A stretch of 64,000 bases of DNA, from positions 1 through 64,000 of IMG/VR virus record IMGVR_UViG_3300006925_000010. The stretch is one strand, 5' to 3'. The notes beneath the pieces were generated by a model. That model saw only the letters and a program-made list of their open reading frames with translations, was not told the DNA's origin and did not search any database. The position numbers were made by a program, and so were the translations under genes. Positions 15,495 to 28,100 of this stretch are shown in pieces (the first letter of the stretch is position 1; each line of letters begins with the position of its first letter). The DNA is from a virus.

Positions 15495-18400
15495 TGGCTC
15501 AAAATAGACAAAACAACTTATTTGCCGCTGAAGATTGGAAAATAGCCTATAAGGCATACAGCGAAGTAAATTATCAAGCATACGACTTTGACACCATGCG
15601 TGGAGCAATGGTAGATTATGTTAAAACAAATTTCCCTGAAAATTTTAATGACTATATTGAAAGTTCAGAGTTTATTGCTATCATAGAACTATTAGCATAT
15701 CTATCGCAATCACTTGCATTTAGAATGGATATTAACACCAGGGAGAACTTTTTAGAAACAGCAGAAAGAAAAGACTCAGTATTTAAACTAGCAAGAATGT
15801 TAGGATACAATCCTAAAAGAAATATTCCAGCAAGTGGTTTAATGAAAATAACTAGCATTAAAACCTCTGAGCAACTTACAGACAGTTTAGGTAGAAATCT
15901 AAGTAGCAGAATAGTTTACTGGGACGATGCAAACAATCCAGACAGTTATGAACAGTTTATAACAATTTTAAATTCTGCAATGAGCAGTACTAATAGATTT
16001 TCTTCACCAATTAAAGCCGGCGCAGTTAATGGCATACCAACCGACTTGTATCAAATAAATACACCTATCAACTCTCCGATAAGTTATAACAATTCAGTGA
16101 GCGTAGGCGGAGTTAACAAGCAAATTGGTATTGTCAATCCAGATTTTACAGACAACAGTCATTTCTTTGAAAGACATCCTGATCCAACAAACTTATTTAA
16201 TTTGATTTATAGGAATGACGGCAAAGGCAATAACAGTAAAAATACAGGTTTCTTTGTTATGTTTAGACAAGGACAACTAGAGTCAGCAGATTTTAACTTT
16301 ACATCACCTATTGAAAGTAGAGTGCAAGATATTCTTGTTAGTAATATAAATGAGACTGATGTATATTTACAAGAAGTAAACAGCAACGGACAAGTATTAA
16401 ACAAGTGGGAAAAAATTCCTAACACAGTTGGTCAAACATTAAACTACAACAGCAAGAGTTTAGATACAAGAAATTTATATTCAGTAGAGAATGTAGGAGA
16501 CAGTAATGGTATTAGATTACGTTTTCCCGATGGTGAATTTGGAAACGTACCTGTAGGAATTTACAGAACATGGTATAGAGCAAGTGACCCGTCAAGATAT
16601 ACAATTAGTCCAGAAGAAGCAAAAGGTTTAAACATATCAATACCTTACACAAATGCCGCAGGCAAGCAACACCGATTAACAATAACATATAGTTTACAGT
16701 ACAAAGTAGGCAATAGTTCGCCGCCAGAAAGTTTAGCGGCAATCAAAGACAGAGCACCTAAGACATTCTATACACAAAATAGAATGGTGTCAGCACAAGA
16801 TTATAATGTGTTTCCAGAAACACAAAGTTCTAATGTTACAAAAATAAAAGCAATTAATAGAACACATTCTGGACACAGTCGCTATATAGACATTAACGAC
16901 CCAACAGGTACATATCACAATATTGATACGTTTGCCGATGATGCATTTATATATTCTAACAACACAAACTATACGCAAGAAATTATTGTTAACGATGCTA
17001 CAACGGCTTTAGAAGTTGTTTCGAGTATTATACCTAACGCACTAAAAGATAGAAAAGTAAATAATTTTGTTTACTATAGAATGAGAAATGCATGGACTAA
17101 TGCATCAACCGGTGGGTCTTATGCAAACTTTAGATTTCAAACACAAGATCAAGTTGTTTGGAATCCTCTTCCTTTAACAGACACCAGTAAGTCAGGATAT
17201 ATCAGTGAAGAATTTACTGATGGAAATAGGAATGTATTAATCAATACATTAACTGCAACAGCAATGTTTAAAGAAAACACATTCTTAAAATTTGTTGATC
17301 CATCAGACTCAATTGGTGGTTCTAAATGGGTAAGAATAGTAAACATAGAAAATGCAGGGCAATTGAGTGCTGGATTAAGTACCAGTATAGGACCAATAAC
17401 ACTAAGTGAAGATGTTAATGCTCTCTGGGAAGTTAAAGAAGTTATAGTATCTATGAGGAAATTATTTTTTCCTAGTGAGATATCTGGAAGTAATGGCATC
17501 GAAACAGCCATTAAGAACAGAGAAACATTTGGTATAGGGTATAACTTACTCAATGATACATGGTATAAAATACCTGGCTCAGAGCTAACAACAGCCGCAA
17601 AAACAGGTTCATATAGTTTAGATTCTTTAAATGCAGGCCCAAACAGTTGGGTTATACTCATGGAGTATAGTGCTATTGATGTTAATAACTACAAGTATAA
17701 AATGACGATTCGTGGCAACGAATATGTTGTACAAAGTGAATCAGACCTTAAATTTTACAATGTTAAATCAGTTAAAACATTAGGAAGTGATAATAAAAGT
17801 AACAAAGATACCGTTATCATAACCAGCACAAATACAAAGCCAGGTACATCAGAAACATTTGAGTGGAGCGGCATAAAGTGGGTAAATTCAGAAGTAGGAC
17901 TTGCTATAGAACCAATTGGTTTAGCAATCAACATTCCATTGAGGACTAGAGACACTAAGGCAGTAGACGTAGATACGCAATGGGTAAGTAACTTTGGGAT
18001 AATGAAAACATCAGGAACAACAGTTGCTGATCAGGTTGCATACAATAGATATGTAGAAGAAGCAGTCATAACATTAAACACTTTCCATCAAGCAGGTGGC
18101 ATAACAGCAGAGACAAATGTTGTTATAGCAAACAACATGGGTACCATACAAAGTTTGCCTAGCAAAATTACTATACCGTTTAACAGCACAACATTTGGTT
18201 CAAACTTTGTTGATACGTCTGAAGCAATACCGTACATTATATATAGACAAGTACCTAATGGGTTAAGTCTAGGTGCAGAGAAAATATTTAGAGCAAATGC
18301 ACAAGTTGTTACTGCAAACGGAGTATCAGGAACAGGCGCAGGCTTAGACGATACAGTTAAATCTTGGGGCACAGACGGAGCAAACCAAGATAGCTCACCA

Positions 18401-19708
18401 GACTTAGGAAGATTGTTTTTAAAATCATACGATACAGTAACAGGTGTAGGAAAATTAGAATACACAAGAGTACAAAATGGAGACTACCATTATTCCAGAG
18501 ACGGTTCTGCAAACCCTCCTTACAGAGATAAACTAGTCATACATTACGAGAATAGTAATGAAAAATTAGATAGGCCAATAGAATGGGAAGTAGTCGACAG
18601 TTTTAAAGAGACCGACGGATACACTGATAACAGAAAGATTGTTGTTGCTCCATTAGATACCGATAATGATTTAGTACCAGATAGACCAATACAGTTCCTA
18701 GAATATGTAGATGCAACAGACTATGTGTTCTTTGAGTATTATACAGATTTTGATGGTTATAGATATGATAAGCCGTGTAGCGGAATCATATACGACTACC
18801 GTAGAGAAGAAAGTTTAGATATTGATGATACTAGAGATATAATCTCACCAACTTCTTACAGAAAAGAAAGCAAGTTGAGTACTGCTAAATGGATTGTTGT
18901 TAAAAATAAAACAGTAGCACTACAGTTTGAAAACTTAGTTAACAGTAAAGGATTAATTGTAACTACTGCTGACGATATGAAAACATATCAACTAACACCG
19001 CTGAGTACAGTATCAACACAAATTAAATTAAGTGAAACAACTGATTACTTTGTTAAAAACGGAAGAGGCAGAACACAAAATACTGCCGCACCGTTTGTAG
19101 CACCCGGCACTATACGTTGGAATCATGTCGCACCTAGTGACGTGAGAATTGATCCAAGTATTAGCAACATTGTAGAAATGGTTGTGCTAACCACAAGTTA
19201 TTACACAGAAGTAAGAGAATGGCAAGCAAGACCTATTAGTACTTTCCCACTAGAGCCAACAAGTGATCAATTATCATCAGAGTTCTCAGGCCTTAACACA
19301 TACAAAAGTGCTAGTGACAGCCTAGTGTATAGAAGTGCTAAGTTTAAATTACTATTTGGTTCAACTGCTGACGAAACTTATCAAGCAAGATTTAAGATTG
19401 TTAAACTATCTGATCAAATTAGTGATAACGAATTGAAAGCACAAGTAATTAATGCTATTAATACATACTTCAATGTAGCAAATTGGGAATTTGGTGAGTC
19501 GTTTTACTTTACAGAATTAAGCTCGTACATACATCAAAGACTAGGTAGCAACATAGGAAGTATTGTTATATTACCTAAAAATACTGCTGGTAAATTTGGA
19601 GAAATGTTCCAAGTAAAAGCAGAGCCTAACGAATTGTTTATTAGTACAGCAACAGTTAATGATATTGAAATCGTAAGTAGATTAGACAACCAAACACTAG
19701 GATCATAA
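15494..19708 (+). CDS. 6: Baseplate wedge protein gp6, enlarged
   Basis: The N-terminus has the conserved gp6 block: VDYVKTNFPENFNDY, ELLAYLSQSLAFRMDINTRENFLETA and ARMLGYNPKRN (about residues 38-116). The C-terminus has a gp6/gpJ-type end with INTYFNVANWEFGESFYFTEL and IHQRLG. gp6 forms the backbone ring of the baseplate. It is 1404 aa against 660 aa in T4; the extra length lies in the middle (about 400-1200), rich in Thr/Ser/Asn and beta strands. Complete, with a three-base gap to the next gene. Confidence 0.9.
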   Translation: MAQNRQNNLFAAEDWKIAYKAYSEVNYQAYDFDTMRGAMVDYVKTNFPENFNDYIESSEFIAIIELLAYLSQSLAFRMDINTRENFLETAERKDSVFKLARMLGYNPKRNIPASGLMKITSIKTSEQLTDSLGRNLSSRIVYWDDANNPDSYEQFITILNSAMSSTNRFSSPIKAGAVNGIPTDLYQINTPINSPISYNNSVSVGGVNKQIGIVNPDFTDNSHFFERHPDPTNLFNLIYRNDGKGNNSKNTGFFVMFRQGQLESADFNFTSPIESRVQDILVSNINETDVYLQEVNSNGQVLNKWEKIPNTVGQTLNYNSKSLDTRNLYSVENVGDSNGIRLRFPDGEFGNVPVGIYRTWYRASDPSRYTISPEEAKGLNISIPYTNAAGKQHRLTITYSLQYKVGNSSPPESLAAIKDRAPKTFYTQNRMVSAQDYNVFPETQSSNVTKIKAINRTHSGHSRYIDINDPTGTYHNIDTFADDAFIYSNNTNYTQEIIVNDATTALEVVSSIIPNALKDRKVNNFVYYRMRNAWTNASTGGSYANFRFQTQDQVVWNPLPLTDTSKSGYISEEFTDGNRNVLINTLTATAMFKENTFLKFVDPSDSIGGSKWVRIVNIENAGQLSAGLSTSIGPITLSEDVNALWEVKEVIVSMRKLFFPSEISGSNGIETAIKNRETFGIGYNLLNDTWYKIPGSELTTAAKTGSYSLDSLNAGPNSWVILMEYSAIDVNNYKYKMTIRGNEYVVQSESDLKFYNVKSVKTLGSDNKSNKDTVIITSTNTKPGTSETFEWSGIKWVNSEVGLAIEPIGLAINIPLRTRDTKAVDVDTQWVSNFGIMKTSGTTVADQVAYNRYVEEAVITLNTFHQAGGITAETNVVIANNMGTIQSLPSKITIPFNSTTFGSNFVDTSEAIPYIIYRQVPNGLSLGAEKIFRANAQVVTANGVSGTGAGLDDTVKSWGTDGANQDSSPDLGRLFLKSYDTVTGVGKLEYTRVQNGDYHYSRDGSANPPYRDKLVIHYENSNEKLDRPIEWEVVDSFKETDGYTDNRKIVVAPLDTDNDLVPDRPIQFLEYVDATDYVFFEYYTDFDGYRYDKPCSGIIYDYRREESLDIDDTRDIISPTSYRKESKLSTAKWIVVKNKTVALQFENLVNSKGLIVTTADDMKTYQLTPLSTVSTQIKLSETTDYFVKNGRGRTQNTAAPFVAPGTIRWNHVAPSDVRIDPSISNIVEMVVLTTSYYTEVREWQARPISTFPLEPTSDQLSSEFSGLNTYKSASDSLVYRSAKFKLLFGSTADETYQARFKIVKLSDQISDNELKAQVINAINTYFNVANWEFGESFYFTELSSYIHQRLGSNIGSIVILPKNTAGKFGEMFQVKAEPNELFISTATVNDIEIVSRLDNQTLGS

Positions 19709-19711
19709 TAA

Positions 19712-22159
19712 ATGTCTGAGAAGAAAGTTTATCAAAAGTTACCCGCGGTACTTCAAACTACTGCTATTAAAAACTTTTTTGAAAGTACAGTTGAGCAGTT
19801 ATTCAGCAAGTCAAATGTAGAACCAATACAAGGATACATTGGATCACCGAGTAGTGATGATGTTAATGTGTCTGGAAAATTTCTTGCAGAACCTACAACA
19901 ACTAAAAGGTTTTATGGGCTAACTCCAGCAGTTAATACTATTAACACCACAACAGGAACAAGCGAAAACTTGTTCTTCTATGACGAACTAGTTGAGACTC
20001 TTGAGACATATGGTGTTAACACAAAAAATCATAATAAAATTTTCTCAGAAAAATTTGCATCATTTATACCGCCGATAAACATAGATAAGTTTACAAACTA
20101 CCAAGAATACTATTGGTATCATTATGGACCTACAGCAATATCTGTAGTAGGAACAGTTACAGATTATATAGATATTGATAAGGATATTATTGGTAGCACA
20201 ACATTTCAGCCTGCAGGAGGAAAAGCATTCCGTAACGGTATGATTGTTAAATTCTCAGGCGATTACGTCATTCCAAGTTCTAAACATAATATAGAATATG
20301 TTGTACAAGGTGTAGGCGAAAGTATTAACTTAGCAAAAAAAGAAATAAATTTAAGTGCAAGATATACATCAACAATGTACTCAGGTACAAGTATTGATCT
20401 AGAATACAAAGTAGCAGGATCAATATACGATACTGTTACATATACTGCCGCACAAACAGGTGACGCAATTACATCAGACGTAGGTGAGCCTGAATCGTAT
20501 ATCAAAGGTTGTAATGCACCTGGACTGAAAGCAGAAATAAAAACAGTCAATGTAGGCACACTAAGTAGGTACAATGGAACAACTTCTATAAGCGACGGCA
20601 CAACAACTATATCAGTTGATCATAGTTCAGCAGGACCAAGAAACATAGTAGAACTAGTTGAGCAGTTACAAGCACAATCAGGATACAGTAATTTAAAGTT
20701 TACAATTAGTGTAGCCGATAGAGCACCAGTAGATTATGTTGTACAAGAAAAAAATGCTGTCAACAACAACACCTGGAGTAGAATTAACTTTTGGTATCAT
20801 AAAAATAACTTTTTAGATGCAGGTGATTCTCTTCCTAGCAGATCGTTTCGTGCAAGTAGACCTATAATAGAATTCGAACGAGAGTTAGAACTTTACAATC
20901 ACGGCACACAAAAAGCCATTGCTGATGTTGATGCGGTTGCATACAACTTTACATATAAAGATTTAGATGGTAGTCCTTCAACTACTCTTGTCGACGGCTT
21001 AAACAAATTAAACTACGGCAACATTATTTTTAATAATGAAGTTACTGATATTGCAAAATATGTTTACAAGTTAACAAAAGTAGTAGGTGACCCTACTGTT
21101 AATGTTACATCAAGTGCAGGTGATGGCGCACAATTTCAAATAGTACTTTCTGGTAAAGGCAGAGACAGTAAGATTAGTGCTGTAACTATTGATACTGGTG
21201 GCACAGGATATCAACAAGGTGATACTATAACAATTGGCACATCAGAAAACAATCCATACGGCACAGGTGCTGTATTAACTGCTACAGTGACGTCCGGAGC
21301 AATAGTTGGGGTAACAGTAGTAGATGGTGGTACAGGGTACTACAAAGACGGACAGTACAGATTAGAACAAGTTGGCAACCCTGATACTAATCCTGTAGGA
21401 TCGGTAGAAGGTAATGCATTGTTTATTCCATTACTAGCAGAAGTAAATCAAACAATTTCAGTTATTGGTGGCGAAACACAAATTGGTAAAGAATTTCGTT
21501 GGGACGGATTACAGTGGATCATGTGCCAAGAGAAGACTCTACCTAATCAGGCTCCTTTATTTAATTTATATGATGGCTCAGGCACGTTATTGAATGATGA
21601 AGCAATATACCCAACATCAACATTTAAAGGCAACAAAATATTTGGGTACGCAACAGATGTGCCTACAACTAATGCTGTAAACATCAGCAAGAGTACAGTA
21701 AAAGATACAGAATTAGGAACAGAATTAGTGTATAAGCAATACAACGCACAAAGTGAAATACTTTTTGAGAACTTTATAGAAACTGAAACATATAACTATA
21801 CACCGTTTGGCAGTAACATTACAACAGGTGTAACATTAGGTGCATCAAATACAGGTGGCCCATATTCCATAAATGGATACTATCCTTTGTATGCTAAAGA
21901 AACATTAGCACAGGCGGCGGGTGACGGTACAGTACATGAGCATGTATTCTTTGGCAAAACGTTTTTTATGCCAAATGGATTAGAACTAGGAACTACATCA
22001 TTCCATGGAAATTACAACGGAACATTGAATTCTTCTGCAGAAGCAGTTGTCGAAACTCCAACAACCTCTACTGTAAATACCAGGAATTCTACAACGATAA
22101 ATACTAGTACAAGTACAACCGGGTCAAGTTCCGGTTCAGGTTATGGAGGCTCGTACTAA
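19712..22159 (+). CDS. Large baseplate/tail structural protein, N-terminal family of T4-like marine phages
   Basis: The first 130 residues (YQKLPAVLQTTAIKNFFEST, IQGYIG, NTKNHNKIF, FIPPINIDKFTNYQEYYWY) match the start of very large virion proteins that follow gp6 in T4-like marine phages, in the place of T4 gp7. A Gly-rich repeat of the GTGYxxGDTITI type lies near residues 490-555. Near residues 710-770 is a module (GPYSINGYYPLYAKET, HEHVFFGKTFFMPNG, FHGNYNG) that is repeated at the start of the next protein. The last 40 residues are a Ser/Thr/Gly-rich tail. The stop overlaps the next start (TAATG). It may be the separated front part of what is one protein in relatives. Confidence 0.7.
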   Translation: MSEKKVYQKLPAVLQTTAIKNFFESTVEQLFSKSNVEPIQGYIGSPSSDDVNVSGKFLAEPTTTKRFYGLTPAVNTINTTTGTSENLFFYDELVETLETYGVNTKNHNKIFSEKFASFIPPINIDKFTNYQEYYWYHYGPTAISVVGTVTDYIDIDKDIIGSTTFQPAGGKAFRNGMIVKFSGDYVIPSSKHNIEYVVQGVGESINLAKKEINLSARYTSTMYSGTSIDLEYKVAGSIYDTVTYTAAQTGDAITSDVGEPESYIKGCNAPGLKAEIKTVNVGTLSRYNGTTSISDGTTTISVDHSSAGPRNIVELVEQLQAQSGYSNLKFTISVADRAPVDYVVQEKNAVNNNTWSRINFWYHKNNFLDAGDSLPSRSFRASRPIIEFERELELYNHGTQKAIADVDAVAYNFTYKDLDGSPSTTLVDGLNKLNYGNIIFNNEVTDIAKYVYKLTKVVGDPTVNVTSSAGDGAQFQIVLSGKGRDSKISAVTIDTGGTGYQQGDTITIGTSENNPYGTGAVLTATVTSGAIVGVTVVDGGTGYYKDGQYRLEQVGNPDTNPVGSVEGNALFIPLLAEVNQTISVIGGETQIGKEFRWDGLQWIMCQEKTLPNQAPLFNLYDGSGTLLNDEAIYPTSTFKGNKIFGYATDVPTTNAVNISKSTVKDTELGTELVYKQYNAQSEILFENFIETETYNYTPFGSNITTGVTLGASNTGGPYSINGYYPLYAKETLAQAAGDGTVHEHVFFGKTFFMPNGLELGTTSFHGNYNGTLNSSAEAVVETPTTSTVNTRNSTTINTSTSTTGSSSGSGYGGSY
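21838..22026 (+). repeat. Copy 1 of an internally duplicated ~63-residue module
   Basis: Encodes a GPYSINGYYPLYA...HVFFGKTFFMPNG...FHGNYNG module near the C-terminus of the 815-aa protein. Copy 2 starts at 22175 in the next gene. The bases are clearly alignable but diverged, so the duplication is old. Confidence 0.7.
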
Positions 22160-25100
22160 TGGCGACAGTTAATTTTGTTGGCGCAACTAACACAGTTGGC
22201 CCGTTTGCGATTAATGGTTATTACCCACTTTATGCAACGGAGACAGCATCTAACACACATAATGGTGGTAACGGTACCTCCCACATGCATGTGTTCTTTG
22301 GACAAAATTTTTACATGCCAAATGGTCTCACACTTGGATCAACTTTTTTCCACGGTGACTACGACGGTTCACTAACAGCAGAATATAATCAGTCTGCTAC
22401 AACAAATAGTGCGTCTAATATTCAAGGTTATCATTACTATAAATTAGACAAAACTGCACCTGAGTATCACAATGCGTGGAGAATGATTGACTCGCCTACT
22501 AACCAACGAATCATAACATCATACTCGTTTACACAAATTGATATTGATGCAGGAATAAAGGAATTTTGGATAGGTTGCTATCCAGATGTTGATACTACTA
22601 GAGCATGTGGTTATGATATTATAATTAAAATAAATGCAATAGAAGATACCAATTTTACTTACGGTGCTGTAAACAGAGAAGGGTTTGTACAATTCCCAAC
22701 AACAAAAACATTTAAGGCTGGCGACTTTATAGAAATAAGTGCATCAGCAGAAAAAGGATTAGTAAATACAACCGGCGTAAGAAAATATGAATTACCACTA
22801 AGTTGGGGTCATAACACACTAAACGCTGATATTACTAACATATCATCGCCAGAGTTTACAGGACATTTTAAAAAGCACATAGAAGGACAGTCTTCGTTTG
22901 CTGGCGAGAGTCTAGGTAGTAACAACTACCAAGATAGTAAAAAAGTCGTAGGTGTAGAAGACGACATAGTACAAACAAACCAAGACACATTATTGGGTGC
23001 GTTCTTAGTCGATGATCAGCCTGCTAATTTAGTAGATGCAATAAGATTCAACGCAAACGAGTATACTAAATTTAAAAATCGTTTAAGACATGAGATAGAA
23101 AAGTTTTATACTGAAAAGGCAACAACAGGTCTAACAAACAATTATATATTAGAGCAAGTACTTAGAAATGTAACAAGTTTTAGAATAGGCAATGATGTTT
23201 TTAATAAAACTTATATTTTACCGTTTGGTGATAACTACACAAAAGAAGATTTTATAGTAACACTTGATACTACAGCCTACAACTTGTCTAACTACTTAGA
23301 TCTAGATAAAATTGAAAATAGTCTGCTAGTTTATTTGAACGACAAATTATTAGTTATTGAAAAAGACTATATAATCTCTAGTTTTAATCCTATACAGATA
23401 ACATTAGTAACACCGGCATCAGGCGGTGATTCATTGTGTACTAAACTATATAATGCAGAAAGAGATAGTGCCCAGTGCCCACCTACACCAAGTACAATGG
23501 GTATATTGCCTTTACATAGACCAGAAATAGTTACTGACAATAGTTTTAGTACTCCTATTTCAACACTTGTAGGACATGACGGTAGCAGACAAAAAGCATT
23601 TGGTGATTTCAGAGACGACATACTATTAGAATTTGAAACTAGAGTTTACAACTCAGCAAAAGCAGAATTTAGAACAGCAAACAGTTTACCGGCATACAGC
23701 AGTATTGATATACGTTGTGGTGCATTTAGAAACACAGGTTATAGTCATGGCGAGTTTTACGATCTTATTAGACATTATTTTGCCGCATGGACGGTCAACG
23801 AAAAACTAGATCCAATTGTAAATGAATTTTACGATGTTAACAACGACTGGACATGGAACTACAGTAATACTGAATTGCCAGGACACTGGAGAGGCTTTTA
23901 CGAATTTCATTACGATACAGTAAGACCAAATACGCATCCTTGGGAAATGTTAGGATTCACAGAGAAACCTTTATGGTTTGATGAAGAATATTACGTTTAT
24001 GCAATAGACGACATTGATAGATTGATACCTAGCATAAACTATAGTTCTACAAATACAAAACTTTGGAATGATCTAGAAGAAGGCATTATTAGGCAAGGAC
24101 CAAGAAAAAATACAGCATCTTATAAAATCAGTAATCCGTATAGACGTATTGGTTTAAGTAAAGTATTACCAATTGACGCTGATGCAAAACTAATTAGTCC
24201 TTATAAAATTAAGTCTACCGATACAACAACAATTACTGTTTCTTGGACTCCTTCAGAAGGTAGTGCTGATGACGTATTCCCATTTAGAAGTAATAGTTTT
24301 AGAAAACTTCAAGGCATTAATGTTACAGTAGCAGACAAATTATATGTTGAGAGTAACAACTTACCAACTGCTACAAAGAAAACAATAGAGCAAGTAACAT
24401 CGTTTGAGATTCCAAGACTTACACAATTAACTAATCAAGCGGCTTGGTCAGCATCTCCGCAAATAAAAGCAAAAGCAATTGGTGTGTTAGTTAACGGTGA
24501 TCCATTGATGAGTATTGACAGCAATACACAATGGGACACTGATAAAGACATTTTAGATGCAACGTGGATTTACAACAAAGCACAACAAAAAGATTTAACA
24601 AATCCTGTAATAACTCCAGAAGGCATAGCAACTCATTATACTATTGGCCCTGATGTTTTAGGTCTTACAGAATGGTCCACAACTACTGCATCACCTATTG
24701 TAGGTTGGGCATTTGACGGTTTACCAATTTATGGCCCTTATGGTTACAGTGATGCTTCAGATAATACTAGTAGCATTGTAAGAATAGAAAGCGGCTGGGA
24801 GTTAGATACTAGAACAAGAGGAACTGCTAACTCAGACGAAACAACGGGACCAGGCGGCAAGCCAACTGGACAATTTATTAAAGACTTTAAGATAAGTTCT
24901 AATGCAGGGTCAGGCGGTTATACAGATAGTTATAACTTACGACTTGCAGTTACAGCCGATAGTGCAACACCTATATATCACTATGTAGCAACAATAGATG
25001 CAAACGGTAAACCTGCTTTCCCTTATCACGTTGGTGGCGGAATTGTAGGCACAGACAGATGGGCAGGAAAGTTTAGAGCGGCATCAGTTGCAACAGGTAC

Positions 25101-28100
25101 TATCAGTTCGATAGATGTTATCGATGCTGGCGGCTTGTATACATCAGCGCCGAGCATTACAATTACAGGTGATGGTTCTGGTGCAACAGCAACAGCAGTT
25201 ATAACAGATAAAAAAATTACAAGTATCACAATTAATACCCCAGGTGCAGGCTATACTTATGCAACTGCAACAGTAACAGGCAATGGTGTAAGAGGAAAGG
25301 TTAGAGTAAACGTATTAGGAAAAGATAATTCAACATTTGCCGGAACTAGGAACCAAGGCGAGAATCCTGCTATAGGCAGTATTAAGTCTACTACATATTC
25401 AACAAAAATTGGTGTTGACGGCATATGGAAACTAGGAGACGGTGCACCAGTTGAAAATGCATTTAAGTACAGTTCAGCATTTGCCTTTGCACAAACAGAA
25501 GCATTATTACTTGCTAAGCCGGGTAGATTTGCTACAATATTCTCAGACCCAACACAACTAGAAAGACCTACAGTAAACAATGCACAGTTATTAAGTAAGT
25601 CAACTAAAAAACGTTGGAAATTCCTTGATACTACAGATTTCAAAATACACGGTGACGTAGATGTAAATTCTGGTAAGATGATTACTAATATTGGCTACAC
25701 ACAGTTTATTAACAGTTGGTTAAAATTTCAAGGACTAGATACAGTTTTAAATTTTGTTAATCCTTTAAGAACTCTTAATGTTAAACTTGCACACAGAATG
25801 AGTGGCTTTATAGACAAAGACACACTGACAGCAAGAACAGACCAATATAGTAATGACGGTAATGCAACCAGTTTAATTATTCCAAAAGAAAATATAACAA
25901 CTACATTACATAGCAGTAACTATAAATCAAGAAACTTTTACTCCGGTGTTATTATAGAAAAAACAAAGACTGGTTATAGGGTTAGAGGTTTTGATAAGAA
26001 CAGAGGATACTTTGAAATATTACAACCTGTAAAAACAGGAAAGACTGTAGAAGTAGAAGTAGGCGGCGAAGCCGAAGCATTTACTGTTTGGAAGCCGGGT
26101 GTAACTTATAACACAGGCAATATTGTACAGTATAGAAATAACTTTTACATAGCACCACTTAGAATTACGTCAGGCAATATATTTGATACAAAGGTATGGC
26201 AAAAACTTGCTAAACTTCCTCAGGTTGGTTCTGCAAGAGCAGTACACTATGTTGACACAAATAATGTTGTTGAAAGAGTGCCGTACGAAATAGAATATAC
26301 AACAGAACAAGAAGTATTTGATTTACTAATTGGTCTAGGCAAGTTCCAACAAAGCAAAGGATTTGAGTTTGGTGAGTACAGTAACGATATTGGCGAAGTT
26401 AGAGATTGGGCCTATAGTGCTAAACAATTCCTTTTCTGGACATCAGGTAAATGGGAAATAGGTAACACATTAGAATTATCTCCTTTAGCAAGTAAAATAA
26501 AATTTGTTGCTCCAAGAGGATTTATTGCTAAGATTAACAGATCTGACAGAGAGCAATTCACAATACTAGATCAAATAGGCGAGGGAATTGATCCTACTGA
26601 TTGTACAATAGTTAGAGAGGATAACTTTATAGAAGTTACTCCGCCGGAGAACAAACAGATATACAGCCTAATGCTTTATACAAAAGAAGTAGAACATGCA
26701 TTAGTGTTCGATAGCACAACAGACTTTAGTGATGTTATCTATAATCAAACATTTAATCAAAGACATAGACGTATTAGATTAAAAGGACAACGAACAGAAA
26801 ATTGGAAAGGTAAATTCCTCAGTGAAGGGTTTATTATAGACGGTGACGAACTATTGCCTAACTTAGATAACTTAGCAGAAAGTTTAGGACGTTATCATGA
26901 GTTTGGATTTATTCCAGTAGAGAAGCAAGTATACAACGCAAGTAGAGCCTTGTTTGGGTACACAGAAAGAGACTATCTAACAGAACTTGATATTCAAGAC
27001 GATGAGCAATTTGATTTCTATAGAGGAATGATACAAGGAAAAGGTACTAGCGAAAGTTTAGGACGTATTGCTAGAAGTAGTGCAGTTATTTCAGGCAACG
27101 TTAACATCTTTGACGAGTGGGCACTTAGAGTAGGAGATTTTGGTGATACAGATAACAACCAGAGTATCGAACTTAAATTAATTAAGTCTGATATAAAACA
27201 AGATCCACAACTTATAACATTAGATTTTCCAGAAGATGTAACAAACATAGTAAGCAGGATTGATATTATTGATCCTAACTATGCCTATAATTCTGTCCCT
27301 ACAATAGAGATATCACAACCACCAGTAGGCGGTGTTCAAGCAACAGCAACAGCATTCCTTGATAGTGATACTAACAAGTTACAAAAAATAACAGTAACTA
27401 ATTCAGGTAGTGGGTACGGAGAGATACCTACTGCTAGAGTATTAGCAAGTGACATTTTAATTAGTTCAGGAACAAGCACAATACCTAAGGTTGTTGCAAC
27501 TACAAGTAATTACTTTGACTTTACTCAAACAAGTGCAAGTATTATTATTGCTGATGGCATTTCTTCAAATGCCGCTGTTACAGTAAATGTTACAAACGGT
27601 GGTAGTGCTATTACTACAGCAAACGTATTAGCGGCTGTTAACGATAACGTATCAATTAATGCAAACGTGCAACTTAATTTAATACCGTCTGAAGTAATAA
27701 GCGGTAGTACAACTGTAACAAAATATACAGCACAATTTGTAGGTAACGACTTTTATTTACAAAGTGGTGCAAACTTTGGTCATGCCACAAGTAATGTACA
27801 TTATCAACCTACACAAAGATATGCAGTTTCAAGTGCAATGGCTGGCTCAACAAGTCAAACAACAATAGATGATGTAGAAGTATCTATTAATGATACTGCT
27901 ATTGCTAACTCATTATTTACTTACGATGCTGGAAGTGTAAACACATCAACTACAACAGTAACTTATCCTAGTTTAAACACAACGGCAACTAGAGCAGAAG
28001 GCGAAATACTATTTCCTGAGCAAAACAATAGTTTTACAATTACACTATCAACGCCAATTGATCTAAACAACTTAGAAGTAGACACAGACGGTGACTACAA

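Noticed and set aside
17149-17661. 170-aa antisense frame inside gp6
   Set aside because: Opposite to a clearly conserved gene; no ribosome site; composition is that of a complement of Thr/Ser-rich coding sequence.
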